Source: CBDCUW01 sp965222745 (GTDB taxonomy: Bacteria > Planctomycetota > Planctomycetia > Pirellulales > Pirellulaceae). From it: a stretch of 64,000 nucleotides of DNA. Shown piece by piece: positions 53,795-62,547 of the stretch (its first letter is position 1; every line of letters begins with the position of its first letter). The stretch is taken from positions 620,001 to 684,000 of the forward strand of contig CBDCUW010000004.1 in assembly GCA_965222745.1 (NCBI GenBank), read 5' to 3'. Both the position numbers and the translations under genes were made by a program. The notes under the pieces are model-generated. The model ran no database searches. It was not told the origin of the DNA and worked only from the letters and a program-made list of their open reading frames with translations.

Positions 53795-56635
53795 TCACTC
53801 ATCCGATTCTAGCAACTGCTGATCGATCGGCATCGGGTCGACGTGCACCGGACTGGGCAAAGCCCCCTCGTACGAATCGACCGGCGGCGGCAATTCTTCC
53901 GCGTCAATCACCTCCGCTTCGGTCATGTCCCCGTCGTCTTCCCCTTCATCGGTGTGGGAAACGGGCAGCAGCCCGTGATTGAACGTCGGTTCGGGCGGCA
54001 ACGGATTGTAGGGCAAACCGCAATCGTTGCAGTTGCATTCGATCATTCCGTCGGACGTCGTGCCCGGCAGCATCAACAAGTTGTCGGGTGAAATGGCGCC
54101 CGGATCGATCCACAATCCTTCGGGAGACAGTTCCATCGTGCCCAGGTCGAAGTCCAAGCCACGGCGGATCACTTCATAGTTCACAAAAATGTTCAACAGA
54201 TTGTTTTGGGCGTTCAGCAAGTCCGTCAACGCGTCGATGGCATCACGGGCAGCGGTCGGACCAGTCGCCCGTCCGCGCGCCTCGTTCAAAGTTCGAATGT
54301 CGCCGTTGAGTTCGATTTGGGCGGCCGCGATACGAATCGCCTGGCGTCCCAATTCAAAGTTGTAGCGGTTCGCTTGCAACTGCCGGATCTCCGATCGCAA
54401 CAACTGCCAGATGTCGTCTTCAAACGCGTAGTAGGCTCGCCGATCTTGTTCGTATCGAATCAGCTGCGCCCGATAGTCGTTGCGTTCTTGGATTCGCGTG
54501 ATCGGTGCGTCCCATTCCAAGCCGACGCGCAATCGTCCGTTCCTGCGGAAATCAAAGGGACGATCGCCGATGCTTTGCAGGTCACCCTCGAAGACAACGT
54601 CAAGCCTGCTTTCCAGCTGGTCGGCGACCACTTCGATGGCCCGCCAGGAATCGACCAGGGCGGCGCGAGCGTTGGCCCAGTCGCGGCGGTTCTTGCGAGC
54701 GATCTCGAACGCGGAAGCTGGATCGATGTCGACTTCCGGCAGCAACACGCCTTCGGTCCTGGCGCGGGCCTGGATCAGCTGGACGACCAGCACATCATCG
54801 CTGAGCGCGGCCAACAGGTCCTGTGAAAAGAGAATGATATTGTCGCGCAAGGTGTCCGCCAGTTTGACCGGGTCCGTTTCCGACGGTCCATCGGCCATCA
54901 GTTGGTTCAGCCTCTGCTGGAGTTCTTCGATCTGGCCCTGGTAGGTCTGCAGCCGCATTTCCAATTCGGCGTAGGTACCTCTCAGTTCATTGCCCAGCTC
55001 GGTCAGTTCGCTCAGCTCGAAAATCGATTCGTCGATATCGGTAACCCCGACCAACGCGCAAACGCTTTGCCGTTCGGTCTGATACAGCTGTTGCAGGCCG
55101 GCGTTCTGTTTTTGGCGTTGGGGAAGAGACTCTTCGAAGGATTCGATCGCGGCGGCGACGGTGGGCAAATCCTGTTCGGCCAGCAAGCGGTTGAAATCGC
55201 TAAGCGGTTGTAATTCGATCTGCAACTGTTCCAGCAATTGCTGCAATTGGGGCGTCCAAGCGATCGCGGTTTCGGGAATACCCGTTTCGGGATCCTTGGT
55301 CGTTTCGCCAAGTTCCAGCAGTGCGACATTGATGCCGCCGACGCTGGCCCGCAGGCTGCTCAGTTGCTCGCGTCGCAGCAGCAGTTCACGATCGATCAAC
55401 TGGAATTGGTCCAGGATGGGATCTTGCAGTTGGGCGCAAATGTAGGGCGGCAGCCCCAGATCTCGCATGAACGCATCGAGTGCGCGGCGGTAGTTGGTTT
55501 GTTGATTGACGAGCGAAGTTTGCGACGTCAACAGGCGGCTTTGCGCCTGGGCGATCTGCAGCCGTTCGCTGATGATCTGCCCGGAATCGTCAGGGATTTT
55601 CGTCAGCAGCTCGATCAAGTTGTCTTGTTGCAACAACAGGAATTCGGTTTGGCGAGCAATGTTTTCTTCCTGGTTGCGAATCTGAAGTTGAGTTTGCAGC
55701 AAACCGAGGTAGCCGCCTGCACCGCCGACCACTCCCGTATTGACGCGGACAATGCCGTCGGCCCCCAGTTCGAGCCCTCGGCCGGTTGTGATTCTCAGGA
55801 AGAAGCTACGTCGAAACCGTTCGAACGCCCGCACGTCCGCCAGCAACGTGCGTTCGGATTGGGTCAGCTGCTCCATGATCCGATCGCGTCCGGCACCACG
55901 AAGCAGCGGTTGCAGCAGTGAAAAGTCGATCACCGTCGACGTCAGCGGACTGCGTGTGTCAGGTCCGCTCAGTTCCCAAACAATGCTGTTGGCAAAATTC
56001 ACCACCAGGTCGGCGCCGTTGACAAACGCGCGGTTCATCGACACTCCGCTGGGCCCCAGCTGGTACTGCGTGCTGCTCTGTCCGCCGCCTCGTTGTCGGC
56101 CCAGTGCGGTCAGCGAGTTTGCCAATCCGCCGTTGAACTGGGTGTCAAACTGAAATCGCTGAGTGCTGACGTCCAGAGCCGAAAAGTACAGCTGTTCCAC
56201 CTGTCGCTGGTAGTCGGCCGAATGCAGCAGCGCGATTCGCACCGCGTTTTCGGCGTTCAAGACCAACACGCCATCGTCGTCCAGCGGCAGAAACTGCCAC
56301 CAGTCGGGGCTTTCGGCGGTGTTGGTCACGCCGGCCGCTTCCCACATTGGGTACCCGCGGCGGCCGTCCACGCACTGCATGTATTTCCATGACGCCGGAT
56401 CATCCAGCGGCATCGGCTGAAAGTCCAAATCGAAGGGATTGAACATTCGGCTGCGGCGGTCGACTTCGATCCGCAGCGGCGTATTGGGCGGCCGAGCCAC
56501 GTGGCTGGATTTCTCGTCCAACAACGAGTAGGCCTCGCAGTCAGCCTGTTTGCGATAGTACTGGCGATGACAACCAGTGATCGCGACGGCAGTCATCACA
56601 AATACGATCGAAAGAAGCGCCGGCCGGGTGTTCAT
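53795..56635 (-). CDS. TolC-family outer-membrane lipoprotein
   Basis: A 946-residue protein, about twice the normal TolC length. It starts with a lipoprotein signal ending in the lipobox AITGC (residues about 17-21), so the mature chain begins with a lipidated Cys. Long helical repeats follow, as in outer-membrane efflux proteins (for example QNQEE-type segments near 335 and DAIDALTDLLNAQNNLLNIF near 790, the latter typical of TolC). The middle holds an extra coiled-coil region of about 250 residues (ELEMRLQTYQGQIEELQQRL). Export or efflux role is inferred. The ATG at 56635 is used, since it gives the signal peptide. No efflux pump gene is adjacent. Confidence 0.8.
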   Translation of the reverse strand: MNTRPALLSIVFVMTAVAITGCHRQYYRKQADCEAYSLLDEKSSHVARPPNTPLRIEVDRRSRMFNPFDLDFQPMPLDDPASWKYMQCVDGRRGYPMWEAAGVTNTAESPDWWQFLPLDDDGVLVLNAENAVRIALLHSADYQRQVEQLYFSALDVSTQRFQFDTQFNGGLANSLTALGRQRGGGQSSTQYQLGPSGVSMNRAFVNGADLVVNFANSIVWELSGPDTRSPLTSTVIDFSLLQPLLRGAGRDRIMEQLTQSERTLLADVRAFERFRRSFFLRITTGRGLELGADGIVRVNTGVVGGAGGYLGLLQTQLQIRNQEENIARQTEFLLLQQDNLIELLTKIPDDSGQIISERLQIAQAQSRLLTSQTSLVNQQTNYRRALDAFMRDLGLPPYICAQLQDPILDQFQLIDRELLLRREQLSSLRASVGGINVALLELGETTKDPETGIPETAIAWTPQLQQLLEQLQIELQPLSDFNRLLAEQDLPTVAAAIESFEESLPQRQKQNAGLQQLYQTERQSVCALVGVTDIDESIFELSELTELGNELRGTYAELEMRLQTYQGQIEELQQRLNQLMADGPSETDPVKLADTLRDNIILFSQDLLAALSDDVLVVQLIQARARTEGVLLPEVDIDPASAFEIARKNRRDWANARAALVDSWRAIEVVADQLESRLDVVFEGDLQSIGDRPFDFRRNGRLRVGLEWDAPITRIQERNDYRAQLIRYEQDRRAYYAFEDDIWQLLRSEIRQLQANRYNFELGRQAIRIAAAQIELNGDIRTLNEARGRATGPTAARDAIDALTDLLNAQNNLLNIFVNYEVIRRGLDFDLGTMELSPEGLWIDPGAISPDNLLMLPGTTSDGMIECNCNDCGLPYNPLPPEPTFNHGLLPVSHTDEGEDDGDMTEAEVIDAEELPPPVDSYEGALPSPVHVDPMPIDQQLLESDE

Positions 56636-57082
56636 GGACTGTGCAATCGCTTGGAAGTGGGAAACTGCGGAAGCAGGGACAATCGGCACAAGGGGCACTG
56701 CCGATTCCATCGGTATCGACTTCGGTGCTCCGCCCGGTCGGCCTTGACCGGTATGTCGGGTTACACCAGCAGGTAGCCCGGAGTGCGGGTCGGTTGGTAG
56801 CGGTCGTGCCGGTCGTAGCGCCAGAGCGACTTCGCCGCGAGGTGGTCTTGCACCTTTGTTCGACCGGACAAGCGGATGTCGCCAATGGGGGGTAGAAGGG
56901 GCGAATTGCCCGACTTTAGGCGTGAATCGCGAGAAAAGCTTGACGGTACAATTTGCCCAACTTAATATTCATTTGGGTATTTTTCCTGCTTGTCTGAAGC
57001 CCCGGAGCGGCCGACGAAGGCCGTTCCAGCTGCCGTATCCGGAGGACGTTTCCTCCACCACCAGTGGTAACACAAAACGATC
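56636..57082. other. Divergent intergenic region
   Basis: No gene seen. It must hold the promoters of the TolC-like lipoprotein gene (minus) and the membrane coiled-coil gene (plus). I did not find clear promoter hexamers. Confidence 0.35.
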
Positions 57083-58579
57083 ATGAAGTTTGCAATTCTC
57101 GGTTTGCTGGTCGTTTTGGTCATCGCTTTCTTTGTGCTCGTTTGGAAAGCGGCCAAAGATTGGCGCTGGTACCAGATTGTTCCCACCATCTTCACGATGC
57201 TGCTTGCCGTCGTACTGATCTTTCCCACCGCCGGTGTGTTGGGCAGCCGCTCCGCCTGGCACAAAAAGAAAGAGGAATTGGAAGAGCGGGTCGCCCGCAT
57301 CAAGGTGGAACACAAAGTTTTGAAGTACGGTGATCCATCGGATGTCAATTCCGAAGGGATCACCCAATTGACTCAGCGGTTGTCCGAGATCGCGCTCGAG
57401 GCGGGTCGTCGTTGGCGCGACATGCGGATGACCAACATCAACGGCAACAACATCACTTTGGTGCAGCAGCAACAACCCGCTGCTCAGGATCCGGCGCTGG
57501 CTGGATTGGCTGGCGACGATGCAGACGCCGACGCCGCGGCCGCACCACCCAGTCCGCTGATTCCGGAAACGTTGGTCGTTTATGGTTTCGCCGAGCAACC
57601 TGATCCGAGCATTCAAGCGACAGTGCCGACAGTTTTCCTAGGTGAGTTTCACGTCACCGCCAGCACGCCGACCCAAGTCACCATCTCGCCGACGTCGCCT
57701 CGTAACCAACGACAGATGGCGGTGATCCAACAAGCTCAAAGCTGGTCGTTGTACGAGATGCTTCCGTTGGACGGACACATGCCGTTCATTGCCGAAGGAA
57801 GTGTTCCCAACGACGATGCTTATTTCGGACGCGTCGACGAAGACCTGGTCCGCCGCGTGTTGGGCCAGGGAGTGAAAGAAGAAACAATCCAAAAGTACCT
57901 TCGCGATGGCAGCCGCGCGACGCAGGACGATCCACCACTTAGCCGCTGGGTGAAGCTGGAGTTCACGAAAAAACACTCCATCGAAGTCGACAGCCCCGAA
58001 CAGCGCGGCGCACTCTTCGAAGGGTTCTTTGACGGCAACGGCCGAGCTGTCGATAGCCGTTTGCAACGAGGCGACATGGCTTCTTTCAACGTGGGCGATC
58101 AGGTGTTGTTGAAAGAGGAAGCGGCGAACGAATTGATCGACGAAGGCATCGCCCGATTGATCGACCAATACTACATCCGGCCGCCAAACGATTACCGCTA
58201 CATTCTCCGCCGCATCCGCCTGCGTCTGGCCGAACTGGAAATTCGCAAAGAGGAATTGGCGTTTGAAAAGCAGGTTCTTGACGAAGCGATTGCCAAAACG
58301 GTCCAGATGATCGGTGTCAACCAAGACGCGAAGTTGAAGTTGGAGCAGGACTTTGCCCAGGTTCAGGTCGAAAAGAATTCGATTGAAAAATACGCGAAAA
58401 GTCGCGCCGATAATCTTTCCGCGATGAAGGCCGAAATGGTACGGCTGCACCGCAAGAACCTGGAGCTGGAGCAGAAGCTGCAGCGCTATCATCTGGAGAT
58501 CGAACAGCGGCTGGAGACGCTGGAAGATTCGGTCCGTCTGGATCGTCCCGCGGTACCGGTAGGCGGGCTCGATTCGTAG
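57083..58579 (+). CDS. Membrane-anchored coiled-coil protein
   Basis: A 498-residue protein with two N-terminal transmembrane helices (FAILGLLVVLVIAFFVLVW at 3-21 and TIFTMLLAVVLIFPTAGVL at about 35-53). A coiled coil follows at about 60-80, then a soluble domain. A low-complexity D/A-rich segment lies around 148-160, and a long coiled coil at about 380-490 (AEMVRLHRKNLELEQKLQRY). I take it for a planctomycete-specific envelope protein. No catalytic motif. A hairpin follows its stop. Confidence 0.65.
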   Translation: MKFAILGLLVVLVIAFFVLVWKAAKDWRWYQIVPTIFTMLLAVVLIFPTAGVLGSRSAWHKKKEELEERVARIKVEHKVLKYGDPSDVNSEGITQLTQRLSEIALEAGRRWRDMRMTNINGNNITLVQQQQPAAQDPALAGLAGDDADADAAAAPPSPLIPETLVVYGFAEQPDPSIQATVPTVFLGEFHVTASTPTQVTISPTSPRNQRQMAVIQQAQSWSLYEMLPLDGHMPFIAEGSVPNDDAYFGRVDEDLVRRVLGQGVKEETIQKYLRDGSRATQDDPPLSRWVKLEFTKKHSIEVDSPEQRGALFEGFFDGNGRAVDSRLQRGDMASFNVGDQVLLKEEAANELIDEGIARLIDQYYIRPPNDYRYILRRIRLRLAELEIRKEELAFEKQVLDEAIAKTVQMIGVNQDAKLKLEQDFAQVQVEKNSIEKYAKSRADNLSAMKAEMVRLHRKNLELEQKLQRYHLEIEQRLETLEDSVRLDRPAVPVGGLDS

Positions 58580-58604
58580 GCCGCGTTTCTTTGCGTACAG
58601 GCTC

Positions 58605-58625
58605 GCCGACTTGGGACAAGTCGGC
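58605..58625. terminator. Bidirectional terminator / REP-like hairpin
   Basis: GCCGACTT and AAGTCGGC flank GGGAC in the 46-base gap between two convergent genes. The unit, followed by CTAC, resembles REP-type repeats of planctomycete genomes. Confidence 0.5.
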
Positions 58626-60074
58626 CTACTGGTTGGCGGCGATCCATTGTGCCAGTGTTTCTAGGCGGTCGATGAACGTGGCGCTGCGAATGGCTCGGTC
58701 GGTCGGGTCGTCCTGGCCGTGATAACGCAGCTGCCCCTGTTGGACCCAGGCGCCGCGGTCATCCAGCGAATCGATGATCTCCCCAGCCCGTTTGCCAAGG
58801 CTTCGCGAAGCGCTCGGCGGCTGAACCCGGCGAGGACTCCAAAGCTTCTCGACCGGCGTACTGCGAACTTTCTTCCACTCCGCTTCAATACGATCCAGCT
58901 TCGAGCCAACGATGAACGCGTAATGCGTCGGCAAATCGTTCGGTGAATAACTGAGCTTGTAATCCTTGGTCAAAAACAGCGGACGATCGGTGCCCAGCTC
59001 ATAGAATCTGGCCAGGTTTCCATCCTCCAGCAGCAGACTGCGGTAGTAGCGAATCGCACGGGGGATGGGCTCAAGAAATCGCTGGGCGTTTTCACTGTGA
59101 GCGGCGGTACGGCGATAGAGCAAGATCAACGTTCGCATCACGCCTTGGGATTCACCGCCGGTCACTGCGGGCGGTTCGAACTTTCGCGCCCAAGCGGGAT
59201 GCATCTGGCGATTGTATTGTTGCGCCCAACCCGGTTGGGGTTCGGGCAGCTGGGCAAGCAACAGAAAATCGCCTCCCCGTTCCGCTGCTTTCAGATATTT
59301 TTCGTCACCATAGATCTGCCACGCGTCCAGCGCGGTGACGATCAAGTCGGCCAGGGTGTTGTCGTTCAGCGTGTAGTAGGCAGCATACTTTTCACCGGAG
59401 AACTCGCGCGGCCATTGATCGGGAATAGAAGCCTTCAACACGGGATACTCCGCCGGGTCGGGAAACTCGGCGTAGCGTTGAGGCCAGGCGCCACTGGGAT
59501 ACTGCGACTTCAGCATTCCATCCAGGGCATACAGTGTCGCCTCATGGATCGCCTGGTCCTCGAAATTCAACTCTTGATCCAAACGCATCAGGAACCGGAT
59601 GACGGACTGTGACTTGTCGTCGTCAAACGTCGTCGTGTTGCGCAGTTTGTCGCCCGCGGTGTCATCAACACGGTAGGCGTACCTTCGCCGGTCTTCGGGT
59701 GCAAATTCGATTCTGTTGTCCCAGCCTCCCGAACGCAGCTGTCCCCGTAACAGCGCAGCGGCGGTTTCTTTGGCGGCCTCGATCAGCTGCGGGTCGCCAG
59801 TCAAATGATAAGCTTGCAAGTACGCGTCGCCGACACTGGGAGTCGCCGGCGGTTGAATCCAGGCGGTGGTTCGTCCAACTTTTCCTTCCCCTTCGCGGCG
59901 AGAAAGATCATCGCTCCACTGGTAAACATATCCGCCCTCGGCGGCGCACTGCTGGCGAAAAAAATCGACCGCGCGGTGCATCGCATCGACAGCCTCCTGA
60001 TGGGATGGCTGGGCAAATGCCGGAGACATCCAAAGAAGCAGTGCTGCCAAAACGAAACCGATTCGAAGATTCAT
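58626..60074 (-). CDS. Secreted pectate lyase-like protein (PL10 type)
   Basis: A 482-residue secreted protein with signal peptide (IGFVLAALLLWMSPAFAQ). The rest is an alpha-toroid like PL10 pectic acid lyases: GGYVYQWSDDLSRREGEG at about 45-62, GGWDNRI, SGAWPQRYAEFPDP, YYTLNDNTLADLIVTALDAW, and GWAQQYN...PAWARKFEPPAVTGGES. These enzymes cut polygalacturonate by beta-elimination with calcium. Activity on pectin itself is not certain; planctomycetes have many divergent members. The ATG at 60074 is used, as the signal peptide starts there. It is divergent from the receiver-PP2C gene. Confidence 0.8.
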   Translation of the reverse strand: MNLRIGFVLAALLLWMSPAFAQPSHQEAVDAMHRAVDFFRQQCAAEGGYVYQWSDDLSRREGEGKVGRTTAWIQPPATPSVGDAYLQAYHLTGDPQLIEAAKETAAALLRGQLRSGGWDNRIEFAPEDRRRYAYRVDDTAGDKLRNTTTFDDDKSQSVIRFLMRLDQELNFEDQAIHEATLYALDGMLKSQYPSGAWPQRYAEFPDPAEYPVLKASIPDQWPREFSGEKYAAYYTLNDNTLADLIVTALDAWQIYGDEKYLKAAERGGDFLLLAQLPEPQPGWAQQYNRQMHPAWARKFEPPAVTGGESQGVMRTLILLYRRTAAHSENAQRFLEPIPRAIRYYRSLLLEDGNLARFYELGTDRPLFLTKDYKLSYSPNDLPTHYAFIVGSKLDRIEAEWKKVRSTPVEKLWSPRRVQPPSASRSLGKRAGEIIDSLDDRGAWVQQGQLRYHGQDDPTDRAIRSATFIDRLETLAQWIAANQ

Positions 60075-60219
60075 GTTGATACTCGCGGGCCGGCGGGAGT
60101 GGCGGGCTTGTGGGCCGTGATCGCACGGAAATGAAACATCATTGTATCGCCGCAGGTGGTGTCGACGGCGGCTATGATAGAAGTGGTCTTGCCATCGAAT
60201 TTGATCCTTGCCAATCAGG

Positions 60220-61632
60220 ATGAAAGCAAACGTGGATTCCAACGCTTCCACTCGAATCGTGATCGCCGAAGATAGCCGCATTCAGGCGAAAATGCTTCAG
60301 AAGCGTTTGGTCAGTGCTGGATTCGACGTGCGACACGGCGCCGACGGCAATCTGGCGCTGGCGCTGATCCAAGAGGATCCTCCCGATTTGATCATCAGCG
60401 ACATCGAAATGCCGAACATGGACGGCTACGAACTTTGCCGGGCGGTAAAGGCCGATCGACAATTGCGGCAGATTCCGATCGTCCTGCTCAGCACGCTTGC
60501 CGATCCCCAGGACATCATCGAAGGATTGCAGGCGGGGGCCGACAACTACGTCACCAAGCCCTACGAAACCGAATACCTGTTGTCGCGGATCGACTCGTTG
60601 CTGCAAACGCCGATCGACCATGCCCACGTTGACGATTCCGCCGCATTGGAAGTCACCCTGCGCGGCAAACGATATAGCGTTCAATCGGGCCGGCAACAAG
60701 TTTTGAACCTGTTGATCAGTACGTTCGAGAACGCGGTAGAAAAGAACACCGAACTGATCCGGGTCAACCAAGAGTTGTCTCACAGCAAAGACAAACTGGC
60801 TCGGCAAAACGAAGTCTTACAAGACCTCAACGCGCAGTTGGAAGCCAACAACGCCAGGATGAGCCGCGATTTGGATGCCGCCGCCCGAATTCAACATTCC
60901 CTGTTGCCGGCCGGCGATATCGAACTGCACAACGTCGAAGTCGCCTGGCGTTACATCCCCTGCGACGAACTGGCGGGTGACTTTTTGAACTTCTTTCCGC
61001 TGGATGATCGGTACATGGCGTTGTACGTCGTCGATGTCAGCGGACATGGCGTGCCGTCGTCTTTGTTGAGCGTCACGGTGGCCCGATCGCTGACCGCCCA
61101 AGCCACCACCTCCAGCATTCTGGTTCGTGTTGACGATCAAGACCAAACGACCATCGTTCCCCCGCCCGTGGTTGCCGGAGAATTGAACCGACGTTTTCCG
61201 ATGGAGGACCAGGGAAATTTGTACTTCACGATGTTCTATGGAATCTTGGACACGATGACTGGAAACCTGAAGTACGTTTCCTCCGGTCATGTTCCGCCAG
61301 TTCGATTGCCCAGTGGCAAAGGCGATCCGGAAGTCCTTCCGGCCGAGGGATTTGCGATCGGATGGATGGAAGACATCGAATACGATGAAGAATCGGTTGC
61401 GCTGGATGCGGGAGATCGGTTGTTCATTTTTTCCGACGGCGTTCCCGAAGCGATGAATGAAAACCTTGAAGAGCTTGGCGAACCGCAGATGCTGGAGTTG
61501 ATTTCCCAAACCCGTGGGATGTCAATCGATGACGCGGTTGCGCATATCAAGGAGGCGGTGGACCAGTGGTGCCGCGTTCACGGACCGAAGGATGACGTCA
61601 GCATTCTTGCGCTGGAGTTGATTGAGCCATAG
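60220..61632 (+). CDS. Response regulator with PP2C (RsbU-like) phosphatase
   Basis: A 470-residue protein. The receiver domain (10-130) has the phosphorylated Asp at 61 in LIISDIEMPNMDGYE and Lys in YVTKPYE. A middle coiled coil spans about 170-225. The PP2C-type SpoIIE/RsbU domain begins RIQHSLLPAGDIEL and has DELAGDFLNFFPLDD, VDVSGHGVPSSLLS and LFIFSDGVPEAM. Such proteins dephosphorylate anti-sigma-antagonists in stress signalling. I use ATG 60220; a TTG at 60208 is also in frame. The membrane protein gene follows after 9 bases. Confidence 0.9.
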   Translation: MKANVDSNASTRIVIAEDSRIQAKMLQKRLVSAGFDVRHGADGNLALALIQEDPPDLIISDIEMPNMDGYELCRAVKADRQLRQIPIVLLSTLADPQDIIEGLQAGADNYVTKPYETEYLLSRIDSLLQTPIDHAHVDDSAALEVTLRGKRYSVQSGRQQVLNLLISTFENAVEKNTELIRVNQELSHSKDKLARQNEVLQDLNAQLEANNARMSRDLDAAARIQHSLLPAGDIELHNVEVAWRYIPCDELAGDFLNFFPLDDRYMALYVVDVSGHGVPSSLLSVTVARSLTAQATTSSILVRVDDQDQTTIVPPPVVAGELNRRFPMEDQGNLYFTMFYGILDTMTGNLKYVSSGHVPPVRLPSGKGDPEVLPAEGFAIGWMEDIEYDEESVALDAGDRLFIFSDGVPEAMNENLEELGEPQMLELISQTRGMSIDDAVAHIKEAVDQWCRVHGPKDDVSILALELIEP

Positions 61633-61641
61633 AGGTGAAAG

Positions 61642-62403
61642 ATGGCCGCCAGCATCGAGACGACACACCCCGCGCGGCCGACGATGAAGTTGGCGGCGTT
61701 TTCGCCCACAGCAATTGCACATTGGGTCGCCTGTCTGTCGCTGCTGGTTTGCCTGTTTGTTCCGCAGACGGCGGAAAGTGGTAACCAGCCGGTGGGTCCG
61801 ATGACCGTTGCGGCCGAAACGGCTCGACAGGGCCAAGGGGCGATCGCCTTGATCGTTTTGTGGCCTTACCTCTTTGCGTTGGTAACGCTTGCCCTCACCA
61901 CGGCGCTGGTGATTGGGCGTCCTGCGCGGCTGGACCGTGTGCTGTTGATGTTGCCGATCGGATTCTCCTTGGTGCTGTGGGCGGGCTGGGTCGTGATGCT
62001 GTTCAGCGATTCGACGGCGAGTGTCGCAGCGATGGAAATCGCGGCCATCGTCGTCCCGCTTGCAACGATCGTGGCGCTGCGCATGTTGTGGTTGTGTCAG
62101 GACGGACTGGTCACCTCGGCGGCCGCCTGGGGACAAGGATTTCTTTGTGTGCTGGCGATCTTCTCGCTCGCCTGGTTGGGAGTTTCGCCCGATTCCCAGT
62201 GGCTCGTTGGACGCTGGATCGCGATCGGGTCGGCGGCGGCGATGATGCTGGCCTCCTGGACCTGGATCACTCGCGCCCGACACGATCTGTTGGACCGGGA
62301 AATGCCCGCGGATCCGTTTCAAATGTCGATCCAGCAGCTCGTCGCGGCGATCACCATCACCGCTGTCGCGCTCACCTATTGGCGAATTTTTGGCCAGTCC
62401 TAG
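61642..62403 (+). CDS. Integral membrane protein of unknown function
   Basis: A 253-residue protein with about seven hydrophobic segments (for example WVACLSLLVCLFVPQTA, ALIVLWPYLFALVTLALTTAL and LLMLPIGFSLVLWAGWVVML). The start has GAGGTGA at a good distance. The gene lies 9 bases after the receiver-PP2C gene, so the two are probably co-transcribed. No family recognised. Confidence 0.7.
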   Translation: MAASIETTHPARPTMKLAAFSPTAIAHWVACLSLLVCLFVPQTAESGNQPVGPMTVAAETARQGQGAIALIVLWPYLFALVTLALTTALVIGRPARLDRVLLMLPIGFSLVLWAGWVVMLFSDSTASVAAMEIAAIVVPLATIVALRMLWLCQDGLVTSAAAWGQGFLCVLAIFSLAWLGVSPDSQWLVGRWIAIGSAAAMMLASWTWITRARHDLLDREMPADPFQMSIQQLVAAITITAVALTYWRIFGQS

Positions 62404-62547
62404 TGGGCCTGCCGGGTCGCAAAAACGTCCATCCCTTCCTGGCAGGCCACCAGCCCTATGCCTCAGGCAATTATGCTGGTTACCGCGACGGGGGAGATGT
62501 TTCGGGGTTGTTTGACGGGGGTGACCGATGGGGGATGGTGATCGGGG

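Noticed and set aside
53438..53812. Plus-strand frame opposite the response regulator
   Set aside because: Complement of a clear receiver domain; Arg/Ser/Thr-rich shadow.
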